DNA of 64,000 nucleotides from Pyramidobacter sp. YE332 (GCF_033060595.1 NZ_CP133038.1:806001-870000); one strand, 5' to 3'. Counted from the first letter of the stretch, positions 1 to 9,512 are shown. The notes: a model not told the origin generated them from the letters alone. Made by a program: numbers and translations.

Positions 1-29
1 TGCAAATTTTATTTGCGAGGTGAAGCGTC

Positions 30-980
30 GTGCTGAACAATTACAACTATTTCATCACTCTTGCCGAGGAGAAGAACATCTCCCGCGCCGCGGAACGGCT
101 GTTTATTTCCCATCAGTGTCTGAGCAAATACCTGAAAAACCTCGAGCAGGAATACCGCGTCACGTTTTTCGAACGCTCTCCCAGGCTGAAATTGACGGTA
201 GCCGGCGAAGCCATGCTGAACATGCTGCGCCAAGTCCAGTTTCTCGAGAGGAACCTGGAAAGCCAGCTCGACGACATCCGTCAGTCCAGAAGGGGAATCA
301 TTCGTCTGGGAACGACCGAGGGACGCTATCGGATCCTGTTCCCCGATCTGCTGTCGCAGTTCAAAAAGATCTATCCCGACGTGCTTCTCGAGGTCAGTTA
401 CGCCACTTCCGAACAGTTGACCGAAAGCGTTCTCAAAAATGAGCTCGACATCGTGCTGATGAACAAGAGCTTCGTGAATCGCAGCCAGCTCACCGTTCAG
501 CCGCTGCTGGACGAAAGGATCTATCTGGTCATTTCGGACAACATGCTTGAACAGTACTTTCCGGAGCGGTATCCGGAATGCCGGGAACTCTTCGCGGCGG
601 AAGGCGCCGATCTGAAGATGTTCCAGCACGTTCCCTTTATCCTCAACCGTAAGAGCTTCAACAGCCGTATCATGCTGGACTCTTATCTGCAGGCCCATAA
701 CCTTCATCTGAACTGCGTCATGGAACTGACCCAGCTGGATCTGCATTTCATGATGTCCGCCCGCGACTACGCCGCCAGTTTCTGTTGGTCCATGTACATC
801 CCGCTGATCCGGCGCATGAATCGGGCGGATCCCGAACGTCATCTGAACGTATTCCCCGTCAAGGGCGTCGAGGCGCTGAACCATATGGTTCTGGTGACTC
901 AAGAGGGAAAAATCCTGCCGGAATACGGGCGTGAGTTGATCGAAGTGATAAAAAGAAACTGCGCCGGGTTTGAGAAATAA
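30..980 (+). CDS. LysR-family transcriptional regulator
   Basis: A 316-residue protein, the normal length for a LysR regulator. Residues 1-60 form the winged helix-turn-helix (ISRAAERLFISHQ followed by the recognition helix LSKYLKNLE). Residues ~90-300 fit the periplasmic-binding-like effector domain (GIIRLGTTEGR, then DIVLMNKS). The start is GTG with a GCGAGG Shine-Dalgarno just upstream. An ATG or GTG further upstream would fall outside the window. It converges on the PrpD operon, with only 4 bp between the two stop codons, so it is not divergent from its presumed targets. Its effector is unknown; a small carboxylate is plausible from the neighbours. The family call is secure, the regulatory target is inference. 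Confidence 0.93.
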   Translation: MLNNYNYFITLAEEKNISRAAERLFISHQCLSKYLKNLEQEYRVTFFERSPRLKLTVAGEAMLNMLRQVQFLERNLESQLDDIRQSRRGIIRLGTTEGRYRILFPDLLSQFKKIYPDVLLEVSYATSEQLTESVLKNELDIVLMNKSFVNRSQLTVQPLLDERIYLVISDNMLEQYFPERYPECRELFAAEGADLKMFQHVPFILNRKSFNSRIMLDSYLQAHNLHLNCVMELTQLDLHFMMSARDYAASFCWSMYIPLIRRMNRADPERHLNVFPVKGVEALNHMVLVTQEGKILPEYGRELIEVIKRNCAGFEK

Positions 981-984
981 GTCG

Positions 985-2364
985 TTAAGCGGGAGCCTCG
1001 TTCAGCAAATTCATGAGCGGTTCCACGGAGTTCTGTTTTTCGAACGCGCCGATGAAAGAGAGGATCGCGCCGATCTTTTCTTCAGACAGTGCGGCAGCGG
1101 CATTCGAACGGAACTTGCCTTCCAGTTCATTCCAGCCGACGGGATTGCCGGGCGAGCCCTTCAGGTCGTAAAGCTCTTTTTCGAAAACGCGTCCGTCTTT
1201 CAGCGTGATCTTCACCTTGGCCCCGCGCTTTTTGGGGAACGCGGACTGCACGTCGGGGTCGATCACGCAGGTAACTTTCCGGGCCAAAGCGAGAAGCTCC
1301 AGATCCCGGTAGTGCTGGGGCGTCAGGTCGACAACGCCGAACCGGCGGTCGCGAAGCGCCACGGCAGAACCGTAAGCAAGGCTGAATTTGGCCTCGCCGG
1401 AATTTTGCGGCGCCGTGATGGTGCCTGTCAGCTCATAGGCGACTTTGTGCGTGCCGATCCAGATGCTTTCCACCTGTGCCGGAGTGATATTATTTTCCGA
1501 CGCCAGGTCGAGGACCGCTTCAATGCCGGGCTGAGCATGGCGGCAGGAAGGATACATCTTGTTGTAGGTGTCGCCGATCGACCAGACCGTGCCGAGACCT
1601 TGACAGACCGCTTCAACATCGACGTTTTCCGACTGAGTGTTGAACAGGCCGTTCGGACCTTCCAGCGCTGAAAGACACCCCTCCATGCCGGTCTGGGCGA
1701 TATAGGCGGCCATGATGCCGTTGTAGGCGGCGTTGCCGACCTGCACGCATTTCGAACGCTGCCCCGACTTCGTCGCTTCCATCGTGCCGCTGGCGAGCAT
1801 CCCCGCCTGGCCAAGACCGTTGGCAAGCTGTTTCGCGTCGAGCGCGAGAAGTTTGCCGGCCGCGGCCATGGCCCCATAGGCGCCGCAGTTGCTCGAAGGG
1901 TGGAATCCCTTGTTGATCTGCGCCGGGTTGACGTGGGCGGCGATACGGTAAGTTATTTCATACCCGATCGCCACGGCGGCAACGATCTCTTTGCCTGTCC
2001 GCCCGAGCGCATTCCCCATCACGAGCGCCGTAGGAACAATGACTGCCCCGGCGTGGCAGCCGGCGTTTTTGTGTCCGTCGTCGAGCTCGACGGCGTGGGC
2101 GTACGTCGCGTCGATCATGGCGGCGTGGGCGGCGGGAAAAACTTTTTCATTTGAACCGATGACGCCGCAGTTCCCGATTCCCAGATGCCTGCAGGCTAAT
2201 TTGATCTGTTCGCGATAATCCCAGTTGATGCTCCCGGCGACCGCAGCGCCGAGAGTGTCCATGATCCGTTCCTTGGCCAGATAGACGACGCTTTCCGGAA
2301 GCGATTCATAGTTTGTTTCGGCAATAAAACGTGCGAATTTCTCGGTGAGGTACATTTCTTTCAT
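985..2364 (-). CDS. MmgE/PrpD family protein (copy 1)
   Basis: 459 residues, typical of the MmgE/PrpD family, which includes 2-methylcitrate dehydratase, cis-aconitate decarboxylase and iminodisuccinate epimerase. The family signature lies near residues 90-110 (VELDDGHKNAGCH); here AGCHAGA replaces the AMGHP seen in the two neighbouring paralogues, so the active-site surroundings differ. I chose the ATG at 2364 because it overlaps the stop of the upstream gene as ATGA, implying translational coupling; the reading frame itself is open further upstream. Last gene of the minus-strand operon and more GC-rich than the operon's first gene. Substrate unknown; no prpB or prpC is present, so a classic methylcitrate cycle is not supported. 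Confidence 0.9.
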   Translation of the reverse strand: MKEMYLTEKFARFIAETNYESLPESVVYLAKERIMDTLGAAVAGSINWDYREQIKLACRHLGIGNCGVIGSNEKVFPAAHAAMIDATYAHAVELDDGHKNAGCHAGAVIVPTALVMGNALGRTGKEIVAAVAIGYEITYRIAAHVNPAQINKGFHPSSNCGAYGAMAAAGKLLALDAKQLANGLGQAGMLASGTMEATKSGQRSKCVQVGNAAYNGIMAAYIAQTGMEGCLSALEGPNGLFNTQSENVDVEAVCQGLGTVWSIGDTYNKMYPSCRHAQPGIEAVLDLASENNITPAQVESIWIGTHKVAYELTGTITAPQNSGEAKFSLAYGSAVALRDRRFGVVDLTPQHYRDLELLALARKVTCVIDPDVQSAFPKKRGAKVKITLKDGRVFEKELYDLKGSPGNPVGWNELEGKFRSNAAAALSEEKIGAILSFIGAFEKQNSVEPLMNLLNEAPA

Positions 2365-3782
2365 CGGCCTTTCTTGTGAGAACTGCGTCGATTGTGCGTG
2401 ATGCGGCTCTCGTTCCAAGGATGATAAAGATTTCCAGGCGCTGAGAGTTCTTCAAAATGGGCGAGCCTTTCAGCAAGTTCCGAAGCGTAAGGCTGGTAAG
2501 GCGTGTTCTCCGTCATTCGGCAGAATTTTTGTTTCAGTTCTTCCCACGAGAAGGGGTTCTCCGCTTCTCCCCGCGGCAAGGAGACGAACGTCTCGTGTGT
2601 TTGCCCGTCCTTTGTTCCCACGGATACCCGGACTGAGCCCCAACAGCTGGGATGAGCCTGCACAAAGGCGCTGACCTCTGGGTCCATGACGAGCTTTATT
2701 TTCTGAGCTGTTGCAAAAACGTCAGATTGTTTCATGGCAGCTGCCAGTACGCGTTCGCTGGCGATGTGTCCATTTTTCAACGCCACAGCCATGGTGAATT
2801 CGAGGCTGTTCTGTGCCGAAATCTCCGTCCGAGGACAGGGTTTTGACAAACGCCCCACAAAAGGCGTGGTGTAGACGATGATTGAATCTATGTTCTCGGG
2901 AGTCAAATGGAATCTTTCTCGCAGATCGAGAACGGCGTCGATAGCGCAGTGGAGGCCGCGCATACAGGCGTGAGCTTTGAAGTAGATTTCGGAGATTTTG
3001 AAGACGGAGCCAAGCTCCGCTACGGCTTTTTCCGGTTTGGGATGGTTGGAGAATGCCTGAGCGAAACCTTTTTTCCCTTCGAATATCGCTTCCGGGCCCG
3101 TAAAGCCGCTGAGCGCCAGTTGTAGAGACATCTTGGCGTTTCTGATCGCCCAAGCGCCGCTGAGCACCTTCCCCATGGATCCATCATTTTGGTATTCGAT
3201 GAGCCCTCCTGTGAATGTTGCTGCGAGACCAAGAGCGTCCTTCATCTGGGCTGCATCAAGATTGTAAAGTTTACCAAGCGCGGCTGTACACGCTACGGAA
3301 CCGGTGACGCTGGTTGATTCAAAACCGCGCTCACGGTACGAAGAAGGGTTGATTGTTTCCCCGATCCGGATGTACGTTTCATATCCGGCGATAACGGCTG
3401 TAAGCATCTCTTTGCCGTTCGCGTTCATAACCTGACCATAAGTCATCACGGCGGGAATGAGGAAACTGCTGGGATGCCCCATAGCAACACGGTGACCATC
3501 GTCTAAGTCCGACGACCGCGCCATCAATGTAGAGATGAAAGCGGCATCGTCGGCGGGAAAAGAATCCCCTCCGGGAACAAAGACGAGTGATCCTTTTGCG
3601 TCGCCGGGAAAAGCCTTGATATGTGCTTTTGCTTTTTCGCCGACGGCGGTGCAGCAACCATAGAGCATATTGCCCGTTGAATCGAGGATACACTGTTTGG
3701 CTGAGTCAAGCGTCTTATTGGGAATGTTTTTATAATGTAGTTCCACGAGGAAATCTGCTAACCGTTGTACGAGTCCAGTCAT
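2361..3782 (-). CDS. MmgE/PrpD family protein (copy 2)
   Basis: 473 residues of the MmgE/PrpD fold. The signature SSDLDDGHRVAMGHPSS is near residues 90-107, with the GFESTSVTG segment conserved at ~155-163. The ATG is preceded by GAGG at suitable spacing. It starts 14 bp after the stop of the split amidohydrolase gene and ends overlapping copy 1 as ATGA, so it is the third member of one transcription unit. Base composition is intermediate between AT-rich copy 3 and GC-rich copy 1. The reaction could be dehydration, decarboxylation or epimerisation of a di- or tricarboxylate; the sequence alone does not decide. Confidence 0.9.
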   Translation of the reverse strand: MTGLVQRLADFLVELHYKNIPNKTLDSAKQCILDSTGNMLYGCCTAVGEKAKAHIKAFPGDAKGSLVFVPGGDSFPADDAAFISTLMARSSDLDDGHRVAMGHPSSFLIPAVMTYGQVMNANGKEMLTAVIAGYETYIRIGETINPSSYRERGFESTSVTGSVACTAALGKLYNLDAAQMKDALGLAATFTGGLIEYQNDGSMGKVLSGAWAIRNAKMSLQLALSGFTGPEAIFEGKKGFAQAFSNHPKPEKAVAELGSVFKISEIYFKAHACMRGLHCAIDAVLDLRERFHLTPENIDSIIVYTTPFVGRLSKPCPRTEISAQNSLEFTMAVALKNGHIASERVLAAAMKQSDVFATAQKIKLVMDPEVSAFVQAHPSCWGSVRVSVGTKDGQTHETFVSLPRGEAENPFSWEELKQKFCRMTENTPYQPYASELAERLAHFEELSAPGNLYHPWNESRITHNRRSSHKKGR

Positions 3783-4448
3783 GCTAGGACCTCAGGTCAC
3801 AGAGTCTCTGTGGACTGGTATAAAATCTTTCCATTTACGATGGTCATTACAGCAGATAGAATTTGATCCCCATAAAGTGTATTGTTAAATTTGTCGAAGA
3901 AAAGAACATTCTTTTGAATAATTTTAAGGGCTGTGATATCAGCTGTCGTACCAAGTTTGAGTGTACCAAGGTCAACTTCTTGCATTGCTTTTGCAGCTGT
4001 AACAGTTGTGGTGCGAATAACATCGTTCAGAGACATGCCGAGAGCCATAAATTTTGACATGACTGCAGTAAGGCTGAAAACCATAGGGTTGTTCCAGTTA
4101 CTAGCGTTTAAATCAGTGCTGAGTGTGTTAGGATAAAATTTGTCCTCAATGGCACGCTTAGCAACCGCTAGCGAGAAATTACCTTGACCTGGCGATACGT
4201 CTATGATGACTCCTCGATCTTGTGAGTCCCGTATCTTTCTATCAATAGAACCTGTAGCATACAAATGTAGTCCTGTACCATGGAAAATATGACTAAGAAT
4301 GTCACCAGGACGCAGAAGCTCTGCGACAGTTCCCATTTCTTCAGGGGGATTGGTTGCATGGATCATAACTTTTTTCCCATAATGTTCCGCGAGTTCAATA
4401 GTTTTTTCTAGAGGGTATAATCCCTGCTCTCCGATAATGTTTTTACTA

Positions 4449-5328
4449 GGGCTTGTTTAAAAAACATTTCAGCTTGTATTATTTCAATAAAATAACACTG
4501 GCAGCGACAAGAACAAAAGCGAAAAACGAAGCGTCAAGTTTGTCATAGCGGGTGAAAATTCTACGGAACCATTTGATTTTCTGAAAGAAACATTCAACCA
4601 AGTGTCGTTCCTTGTAAACATGCTCATCTATAAACCACGGTTCGGGATTATCGCTCTTCGGCGGGATAGTGTAACTTCCCTCCCGAGAAGTAATGTACTC
4701 TCTGATGGCTTGCGAACCGTAAGCCTTATCGCCGATGACGTTGCTCCCTCTGATTTCCGCTTGCCCGAGCAAGGACACGGCATGGCGGGAATCGTGGTCA
4801 TTGCCGGGACTGAGCAGGAGCGCCAGCGGATTGCCTAAACCATCTACTATCGCATGAATTTTCGTATTCTTGCCGCCTCTGGACATGCCAATCGCTTGAG
4901 CCCCTTTTTTCCCCCTTCCGGGGTTTTCCCTCTCCCGTTGGCACTTTGATGTACTTTGCAGGACGTGGAGTCGATAGAGAGATTTTCCATGTCGGCATCA
5001 GCGCTTAGGGCGGCAAAGATCGCCTCGAATATTCCCCGCTGTTTCCACAGCCTGAAACGTGCGTAAACTGCCTGCCATTTGCCGTAACGCTCCGGAAGAT
5101 CTCTCCATGGCGCTCCACTTCTGGCAAGCCACAGAATCCCATTGATGATCCTGCGGTTATCGTATTTTGCCGGGCGTCCACGTTGACCTGATTTCGGGTG
5201 TTCGGGCGGCAGCATTCTCTTGATTCGATTCCACTCGCTGGAGGTCAGTTCATATCTTCTCTCTTCCATGAGAAAAGTTTAAGCGATTGGATCGATTTAG
5301 GCAACTTTGACGTTTTTTAAACAAGCCC
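4449..5328 (-). mobile_element. IS5-family insertion sequence (IS427-type), 880 bp
   Basis: The element has perfect 17-bp terminal inverted repeats (GGGCTTGTTTAAAAAAC at 4449-4465 and its complement at 5312-5328) and is flanked by TA on both sides (4447-4448 and 5329-5330), the expected short target duplication. It carries one transposase in two overlapping frames. Complete in appearance, and inserted in the amidohydrolase gene. Confidence 0.93.
4479..5269 (-). CDS. IS5-family transposase, orfA/orfB joined by -1 frameshift
   Basis: orfA (5269 to 4847, 140 aa) has the IS5 N-terminal domain (LTSSEWNRIKRMLPP, LWLARSGAPWRDLPERYG) and the first catalytic Asp in LSIDSTSCKVHQ. orfB (to 4479) continues with MSRGGKNTKIHAIVDG, the second Asp in GDKAYGS and the Glu in VECFFQKIKWFRRI. 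The frames meet at an A AAA AAG heptamer followed by GGG (about 4900), a classic -1 ribosomal slippery site; the shifted product reads GGKKGAQAIGMSRGG, matching the family. Both halves look intact, so the element may be active. Confidence 0.88.
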
Positions 5329-5820
5329 TAATACGAATCTTGAAACCCCAGATTCGGTCTTGACCATATTCTATCGCTTCTTCAAATGCGTCCATATCCC
5401 ACAATGCTGGATCAACTGGTTCATTGACCTTGGTTGTCATGATTAACCCAATGGGGCTGACGTTCAGTGCGATCTTTGAACGAGTGTCGTAGTTTGCAAG
5501 CATCTGCAAAAGAGCCTTGTAGGCTGATATACCTGTGCTGCCGGCATCGAATGCATAGGTGACTTCATAGGGTATATCGGCAAGATCGACAGGCATCCCA
5601 TTTGCTTGCCCGCGATAATTAATATGAGTGTGGATGTCAATCAAACCAGGACAAATAATATAACCTGACATGTCATAAGTTTTTTTAGCACTTGCTTGTG
5701 TCGGTGCTCCCAGGTAAGCTATCTTTTTTTTGTTGACGGCAATATCTCCGATCATGTCAATGTTTTGAGATGGATCAATAATTCGTCCATTTTTTAAAAG
5801 TATATCAAATTTATTATCCA

Positions 5821-7173
5821 TCACTTTACTAACTCCTCATTAATGGTCTGGTCTAAAATATGGAGTTTTGAAAAATCAATAGGACATTGCTTGTCAATAT
5901 TGCTGATAAATGTCCATAATTCCTGAGTGGGATCAACCCCGTATACGGGAGTCACTAGGATATCAAATTTTGATTTGGTATCATCTTCAGTAAACGGATT
6001 TTCGAATTCTCCCTTAGGGTAAATCTCTTCTGCTCTAAAGGTACGCCCAGTATGAGTTATAACTGAAAGCTTGGCAGCACCCCATAGACTTTTATCCTTT
6101 TGGGAAAGAAGGATAAACTCTTGATCTAATTCTACGGTCACTTTTTTTGCTAGGGTCGAAATCATTGTATTACCAATATTTGAACGAACATCATCTTCAG
6201 TGACATGTCCATAATGCAAAAGCAAGGCAAGATTATAGGGAATACAAGTTTGTGCCTGTGCGAGGTTTTGAGGATCATAAAAGCCAGCCGGTTGAAGAAA
6301 TTCTCCGCCATATACCGTGATTCGCTCGATATCTTTTTCGGTCAAATCATTGTCATGAAGAATTGATTCAAGTAAATCAAGTTGGGTATGGATCCTGCGC
6401 ACACAAGAAAATTTCTTAGTATAAACGCGTAGAATGTCATTTCTTAACTGAGGATTATTTAGTACATTGAAATTAGGTTCGGGAGAAAAAGCATTGCAGA
6501 ACCCCAATTCCCCTTCTAATGCGTGACTTGGGCCATCAATTCCGGCTTGGGCCATTTGTGCAGCAGTGATACCCAACTGTGCTGCCCAGCCCGCTAGGAT
6601 ATATTTTTGAGATGAGCCGTCGATCGCAGCTTGATTTAACCCACCGCATAAAGTTGCTGCAAGGGCAATTGCATTTTTTGTCTTCTGACTATCTAAATCC
6701 AGAATATGCGCAGCGACAACGGCAGCAGCTGATGCACCGCTAATCGCGGTGGAGTCAAAGCCTCGCTTGGTATAGGCTGAAGGATTAACACTGCGTCCTA
6801 GGTAACAATACATTTCATATCCACGTACAAGAGCCTCAATGTATTTGCTCCCATCAATTTGTTGCGCTATATAAGCACACGCTAATGTCGCAGACTGAAC
6901 GACAACCCCTGGATGTCCCATAGCATAACGATGTCCATCGTCAAAATCTAATAAACGAGAAACTGTACCAAGCCAACAAGCTAAAACCTCAGGATATTGT
7001 ATTTTCCCTTGTAACGCCGCTAAAAGTTGTTGAGCTTCCGTCTTTTGTGAGCCGGCAATCAGAACCCCCAAATAATCACTTAAGAGTAGTTTAGCTTTTG
7101 ATTTTACTTCTGCAGGTATGACGTCAAAATGAATTGTATTTAAAATGTCATACATTTTTTCGATACACGTCAT
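5821..7173 (-). CDS. MmgE/PrpD family protein (copy 3)
   Basis: 450 residues and the first gene of the minus-strand operon. It carries the family motif SRLLDFDDGHRYAMGHPG near residues 68-85 and GFDSTAISGASAA near 130. The ATG is preceded by an excellent Shine-Dalgarno (AGGAGGAA). Its stop overlaps the start of the amidohydrolase. Composition is clearly more AT-rich than the rest of the window, with AAA/AAT/ATT codons common, which suggests a separate and recent origin. It resembles copy 2 more than copy 1 around the active site. Exact reaction unknown. Confidence 0.9.
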   Translation of the reverse strand: MTCIEKMYDILNTIHFDVIPAEVKSKAKLLLSDYLGVLIAGSQKTEAQQLLAALQGKIQYPEVLACWLGTVSRLLDFDDGHRYAMGHPGVVVQSATLACAYIAQQIDGSKYIEALVRGYEMYCYLGRSVNPSAYTKRGFDSTAISGASAAAVVAAHILDLDSQKTKNAIALAATLCGGLNQAAIDGSSQKYILAGWAAQLGITAAQMAQAGIDGPSHALEGELGFCNAFSPEPNFNVLNNPQLRNDILRVYTKKFSCVRRIHTQLDLLESILHDNDLTEKDIERITVYGGEFLQPAGFYDPQNLAQAQTCIPYNLALLLHYGHVTEDDVRSNIGNTMISTLAKKVTVELDQEFILLSQKDKSLWGAAKLSVITHTGRTFRAEEIYPKGEFENPFTEDDTKSKFDILVTPVYGVDPTQELWTFISNIDKQCPIDFSKLHILDQTINEELVK

Positions 7174-7275
7174 AAAATTCCTCCTCTTTGAGCAGGCACT
7201 GTCCTTGTTTTGTTCTCCCTTTGCAGTTAGATTATGGGCTCATTTTAGAGCGGATGCGCTAGTTAAAGAGCGAAA

Positions 7276-7297
7276 CAGATTTGTTCATGAAAATCTG
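7276..7297. promoter_or_regulatory. Inverted repeat upstream of the PrpD operon, candidate operator
   Basis: CAGATTT and AAATCTG are separated by 8 bp, about 100 bp upstream of the first PrpD gene, in an AT-rich gap (7174-7437). The spacing suits a dimeric regulator such as a LysR or GntR protein. The function is inference; no convincing -35/-10 pair was identified nearby. Confidence 0.35.
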
Positions 7298-7437
7298 AAA
7301 GCGCAAGCGTAAAAAATATGAAACGACGCAGAAAATTAAAGCGATTTTCTATTATGATATGAATCATCCTTGTGAATTGTTCTCTGTAAAATGAACTCTT
7401 TGAGAAAATGTCATTAATCAAGCGCGTCTTTAACTCT

Positions 7438-7956
7438 TCAATGTTTCCCCTGCTTCTTCATATACCCAAACAATCCCCCCGCTTCCATGATCTCGTGCTC
7501 GAGGTCGCTGACGGCGTCACCGTGAAATTCCTGGTTGCTGGTCAGATCACGGATCGAACCGGTGTCGAGGTCGACTTCCAGCTGATCGCCGTTTTTGATT
7601 CGGCCGTTGTGGATGGCGTCGGACAATCCTTTGACGAACAGCACGGGATAGCCGTTGTTGATGGCGTTGCGGTAGTAAATGCGCGAGCAGGTTTCGGCGA
7701 GGACGCAGGGGATTCCCGCGTATTCGAGGCAATAGACGGCGTGCTCGCGGCTGGATCCGCAGCCGAAGTTCTTGCCGGCGACGACGAAGTCGCCCGGGCT
7801 TGCCTCTTTGGCGAAGTTCTCCTGCCCGGGATAGTATTCGAAGGCGTACTGGGGCATCTGCTTGGGGTCGGTCTCGGCCAGGTATTTATTGTGATAGATC
7901 AGGTCGGTGTCGACGTTGTCGTCGAAAACCCAGGCGCGTCCGGTCAGTTTGCTCAT
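7438..7956 (-). CDS. Aconitase-family dehydratase small subunit (LeuD/DmdB-like)
   Basis: 172 residues, the swivel domain of two-subunit hydro-lyases such as 3-isopropylmalate dehydratase. Visible motifs are DNVDTDLI near the N-terminus, [10 protein letters not shown] at ~60-70 and [13 protein letters not shown] at ~95-107. I place the start at the ATG at 7956, since AGGAGG (7963-7968) lies 6-7 nt upstream; the ATG at 7962 is too close to it. It follows the large subunit directly (stop 7959). With no leuA or leuB nearby and the [10 protein letters not shown] variant in place of the usual TDxIIPxRYL, a catabolic substrate such as a methylated malate is as likely as isopropylmalate. Confidence 0.9.
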   Translation of the reverse strand: MSKLTGRAWVFDDNVDTDLIYHNKYLAETDPKQMPQYAFEYYPGQENFAKEASPGDFVVAGKNFGCGSSREHAVYCLEYAGIPCVLAETCSRIYYRNAINNGYPVLFVKGLSDAIHNGRIKNGDQLEVDLDTGSIRDLTSNQEFHGDAVSDLEHEIMEAGGLFGYMKKQGKH

Positions 7957-7958
7957 GT

Positions 7959-9248
7959 TCATTCCTCCTGTCCGAGAATGTCGCGGGGGTCGGTGATGCG
8001 GCCGCGGACGGCGCTGGCCATGGCGGTCATGGGGCTGGTCAGGTAGGTGTGGCTGCCTTTGCCGACTTTGCCGATAAAATTGCGGTTGTTGGTGGCGATG
8101 CCCACGTCGCCCGAGGGCATTGCGCCGTAGTGTTCGGCGGTGCAGAGGGCGCAGGTGGGATTGGTGAAGACGATCCCGGCTTCGAGGAAGGCTGCGGCCA
8201 GCCCGTTTTTGATGCACTCGAGCTGCACTTCCGTGGTGCTCGGCGTGATGATCACGCGCGTTCCGGGATCGACGGCGCCGCCGCCGGCCATCAGCACGTC
8301 GTAGGCGGCTTTCATGTCCTCGTAGCGGCCGTTGGAGCAGGAACCGATATGCACCTGGTCGATATGGGCGCCGGCCACTTCGCGGACCGGTTTGACGTTG
8401 TCGGGAGCGTCGGGGCACGAGACCAGCGGCTCCAAAGCGCTGACGTCGTAGCGAAGCGCCTGGCAGTACTCGGCGTCGGGATCGGCGGAAAGAGTTTTGA
8501 CGCGTTCGACGACTTCCCGTCCGGCGCGTTCGACCAGCCATTCGAGCACTTCGCCGCTGGGCATGATCAAAGGCACTTTTCCGCTCATCTCCGTGACCAT
8601 GGAGCAGAGGGTGATGCGCTCGGCCAGCGTGGCGTTGTCGATGGTTTCGCCGGTAAATTCGACGGCGAGGTAGTCCATGCCGTTGGCGCCGAGGTCGCCG
8701 ACGATTCTCGTCAGCAGGTCACGCATGCATACGCCCCTTGGGAACGAGCCGGTCACTTCGATCTTCATGGTCTCGGGCACTCTGAACCATGCCGTGCCGT
8801 TGATGTAGGAGGCGGCGACGTCCGAATTGCCGACGCCGGTCGCGAAAGCGCCGACGCCGCCCAGCAGGTTCATGTGGCTGTCGGTGCCGAGCACGACGTC
8901 GCCGGGCTTGATCAGGCCCGCTTCGAGCATGACGTGTTGGCCGACGCCGTGATTCACGTCGAAAAGATGTCGAATGCCTTGTCGCTTGGCGAACTCGCGG
9001 ATGATCTTCTGATTGTTGGCGACCTTTTCTGAATGAGCCGGCGCCTGCAGGTCGAACGTATAAGCGACTTTGTCCGGATCCCAGACTTTGGCGTCCTTGC
9101 CCATCTCCTTTTCAAACTGGAGCACGCAGTTGGCGCCGCCGAAATCACGGGCGGACGCCAGGTCCACACGGCACCAGACGCGTTCGCCCACCCGGACCGG
9201 GCGGCCCGCCGCGCGCTCCATGATTTTTACGATGCAAGTCTTTCCCAT
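7959..9248 (-). CDS. Aconitase-family dehydratase large subunit (LeuC/DmdA-like)
   Basis: 429 residues, matching the bacterial or archaeal-type LeuC length. [4Fe-4S] ligands are visible as IGSCSNGR (~residue 300) and NPTCALCT (~360-367). GTDSHMNLLGG and the HGVGQHVMLEAG segment are family landmarks. It catalyses stereospecific dehydration/hydration of a hydroxy-di- or tricarboxylate together with the small subunit. The name 3-isopropylmalate dehydratase would be the default annotation, but the surroundings (PrpD proteins, hydrolases, anion transporter) suggest catabolic use. It faces away from the amidohydrolase at 9578 across a 329-bp divergent intergenic region. Confidence 0.92.
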   Translation of the reverse strand: MGKTCIVKIMERAAGRPVRVGERVWCRVDLASARDFGGANCVLQFEKEMGKDAKVWDPDKVAYTFDLQAPAHSEKVANNQKIIREFAKRQGIRHLFDVNHGVGQHVMLEAGLIKPGDVVLGTDSHMNLLGGVGAFATGVGNSDVAASYINGTAWFRVPETMKIEVTGSFPRGVCMRDLLTRIVGDLGANGMDYLAVEFTGETIDNATLAERITLCSMVTEMSGKVPLIMPSGEVLEWLVERAGREVVERVKTLSADPDAEYCQALRYDVSALEPLVSCPDAPDNVKPVREVAGAHIDQVHIGSCSNGRYEDMKAAYDVLMAGGGAVDPGTRVIITPSTTEVQLECIKNGLAAAFLEAGIVFTNPTCALCTAEHYGAMPSGDVGIATNNRNFIGKVGKGSHTYLTSPMTAMASAVRGRITDPRDILGQEE

Positions 9249-9478
9249 TATGATGGCGTTCCTTTCATTTCATATTTTTAGATCGATTGATTAAGAAGCA
9301 GCACGCGCTGATCGTCTGATAATGACTCTTTATTGATAGTCAAAATTTATCACGATTGAAGATGAGAGAAAAGCACATAAATTTTATATGGGGGCATCTT
9401 TTGGTTGCCAAGAGGCAAAATATTCTGGAAACAGCTTAATGGTAAGCAGCGAAAAGTTCAACGAAAACGCTTTCCGCG

Positions 9479-9497
9479 GTGCAAGAAAATTTTGCAC
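9479..9497. promoter_or_regulatory. Palindrome in the divergent intergenic region, candidate operator
   Basis: GTGCAA and TTTGCAC flank a short AT centre, between the divergent dehydratase and amidohydrolase genes (gap 9249-9577). It sits about 15 bp upstream of the predicted -35 box for the rightward gene, a suitable place for a repressor or activator. A second small palindrome, AACAAATTTTGTT (9549-9561), lies just before the Shine-Dalgarno of the rightward gene. The regulator is not known; RpiR (10582) is a candidate by proximity. The rest of the gap holds no gene I can support. Confidence 0.4.
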
Positions 9498-9512
9498 GAG
9501 GGGAGATATGTT

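Larger units (their letters stand above)
3797..5821 (-). pseudogene. Dihydroorotase-like amidohydrolase interrupted by an IS5-family element
   Basis: Two fragments of one metal-dependent hydrolase flank the IS. The N-terminal part (from 5821) has the metal-binding HTH motif (LIDIHTHINYRG) and ends at WGFKIRI, whose Lys (~residue 161) is the likely carbamylated metal bridge. The C-terminal part supplies VMIHATNPP, ILSHIFHG and IIDVSPGQG, with the later His and Asp ligands. Removing the 880-bp IS plus one 2-bp duplication restores a continuous frame of 380 residues (KIRI-SKNIIGEQG across the join), so this is a recent, clean insertion. The ATG overlaps the upstream stop as TGATG; a GTG one codon earlier is possible. 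As sequenced the enzyme is inactivated, and the insertion probably reduces expression of the two downstream PrpD genes. Confidence 0.92.
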
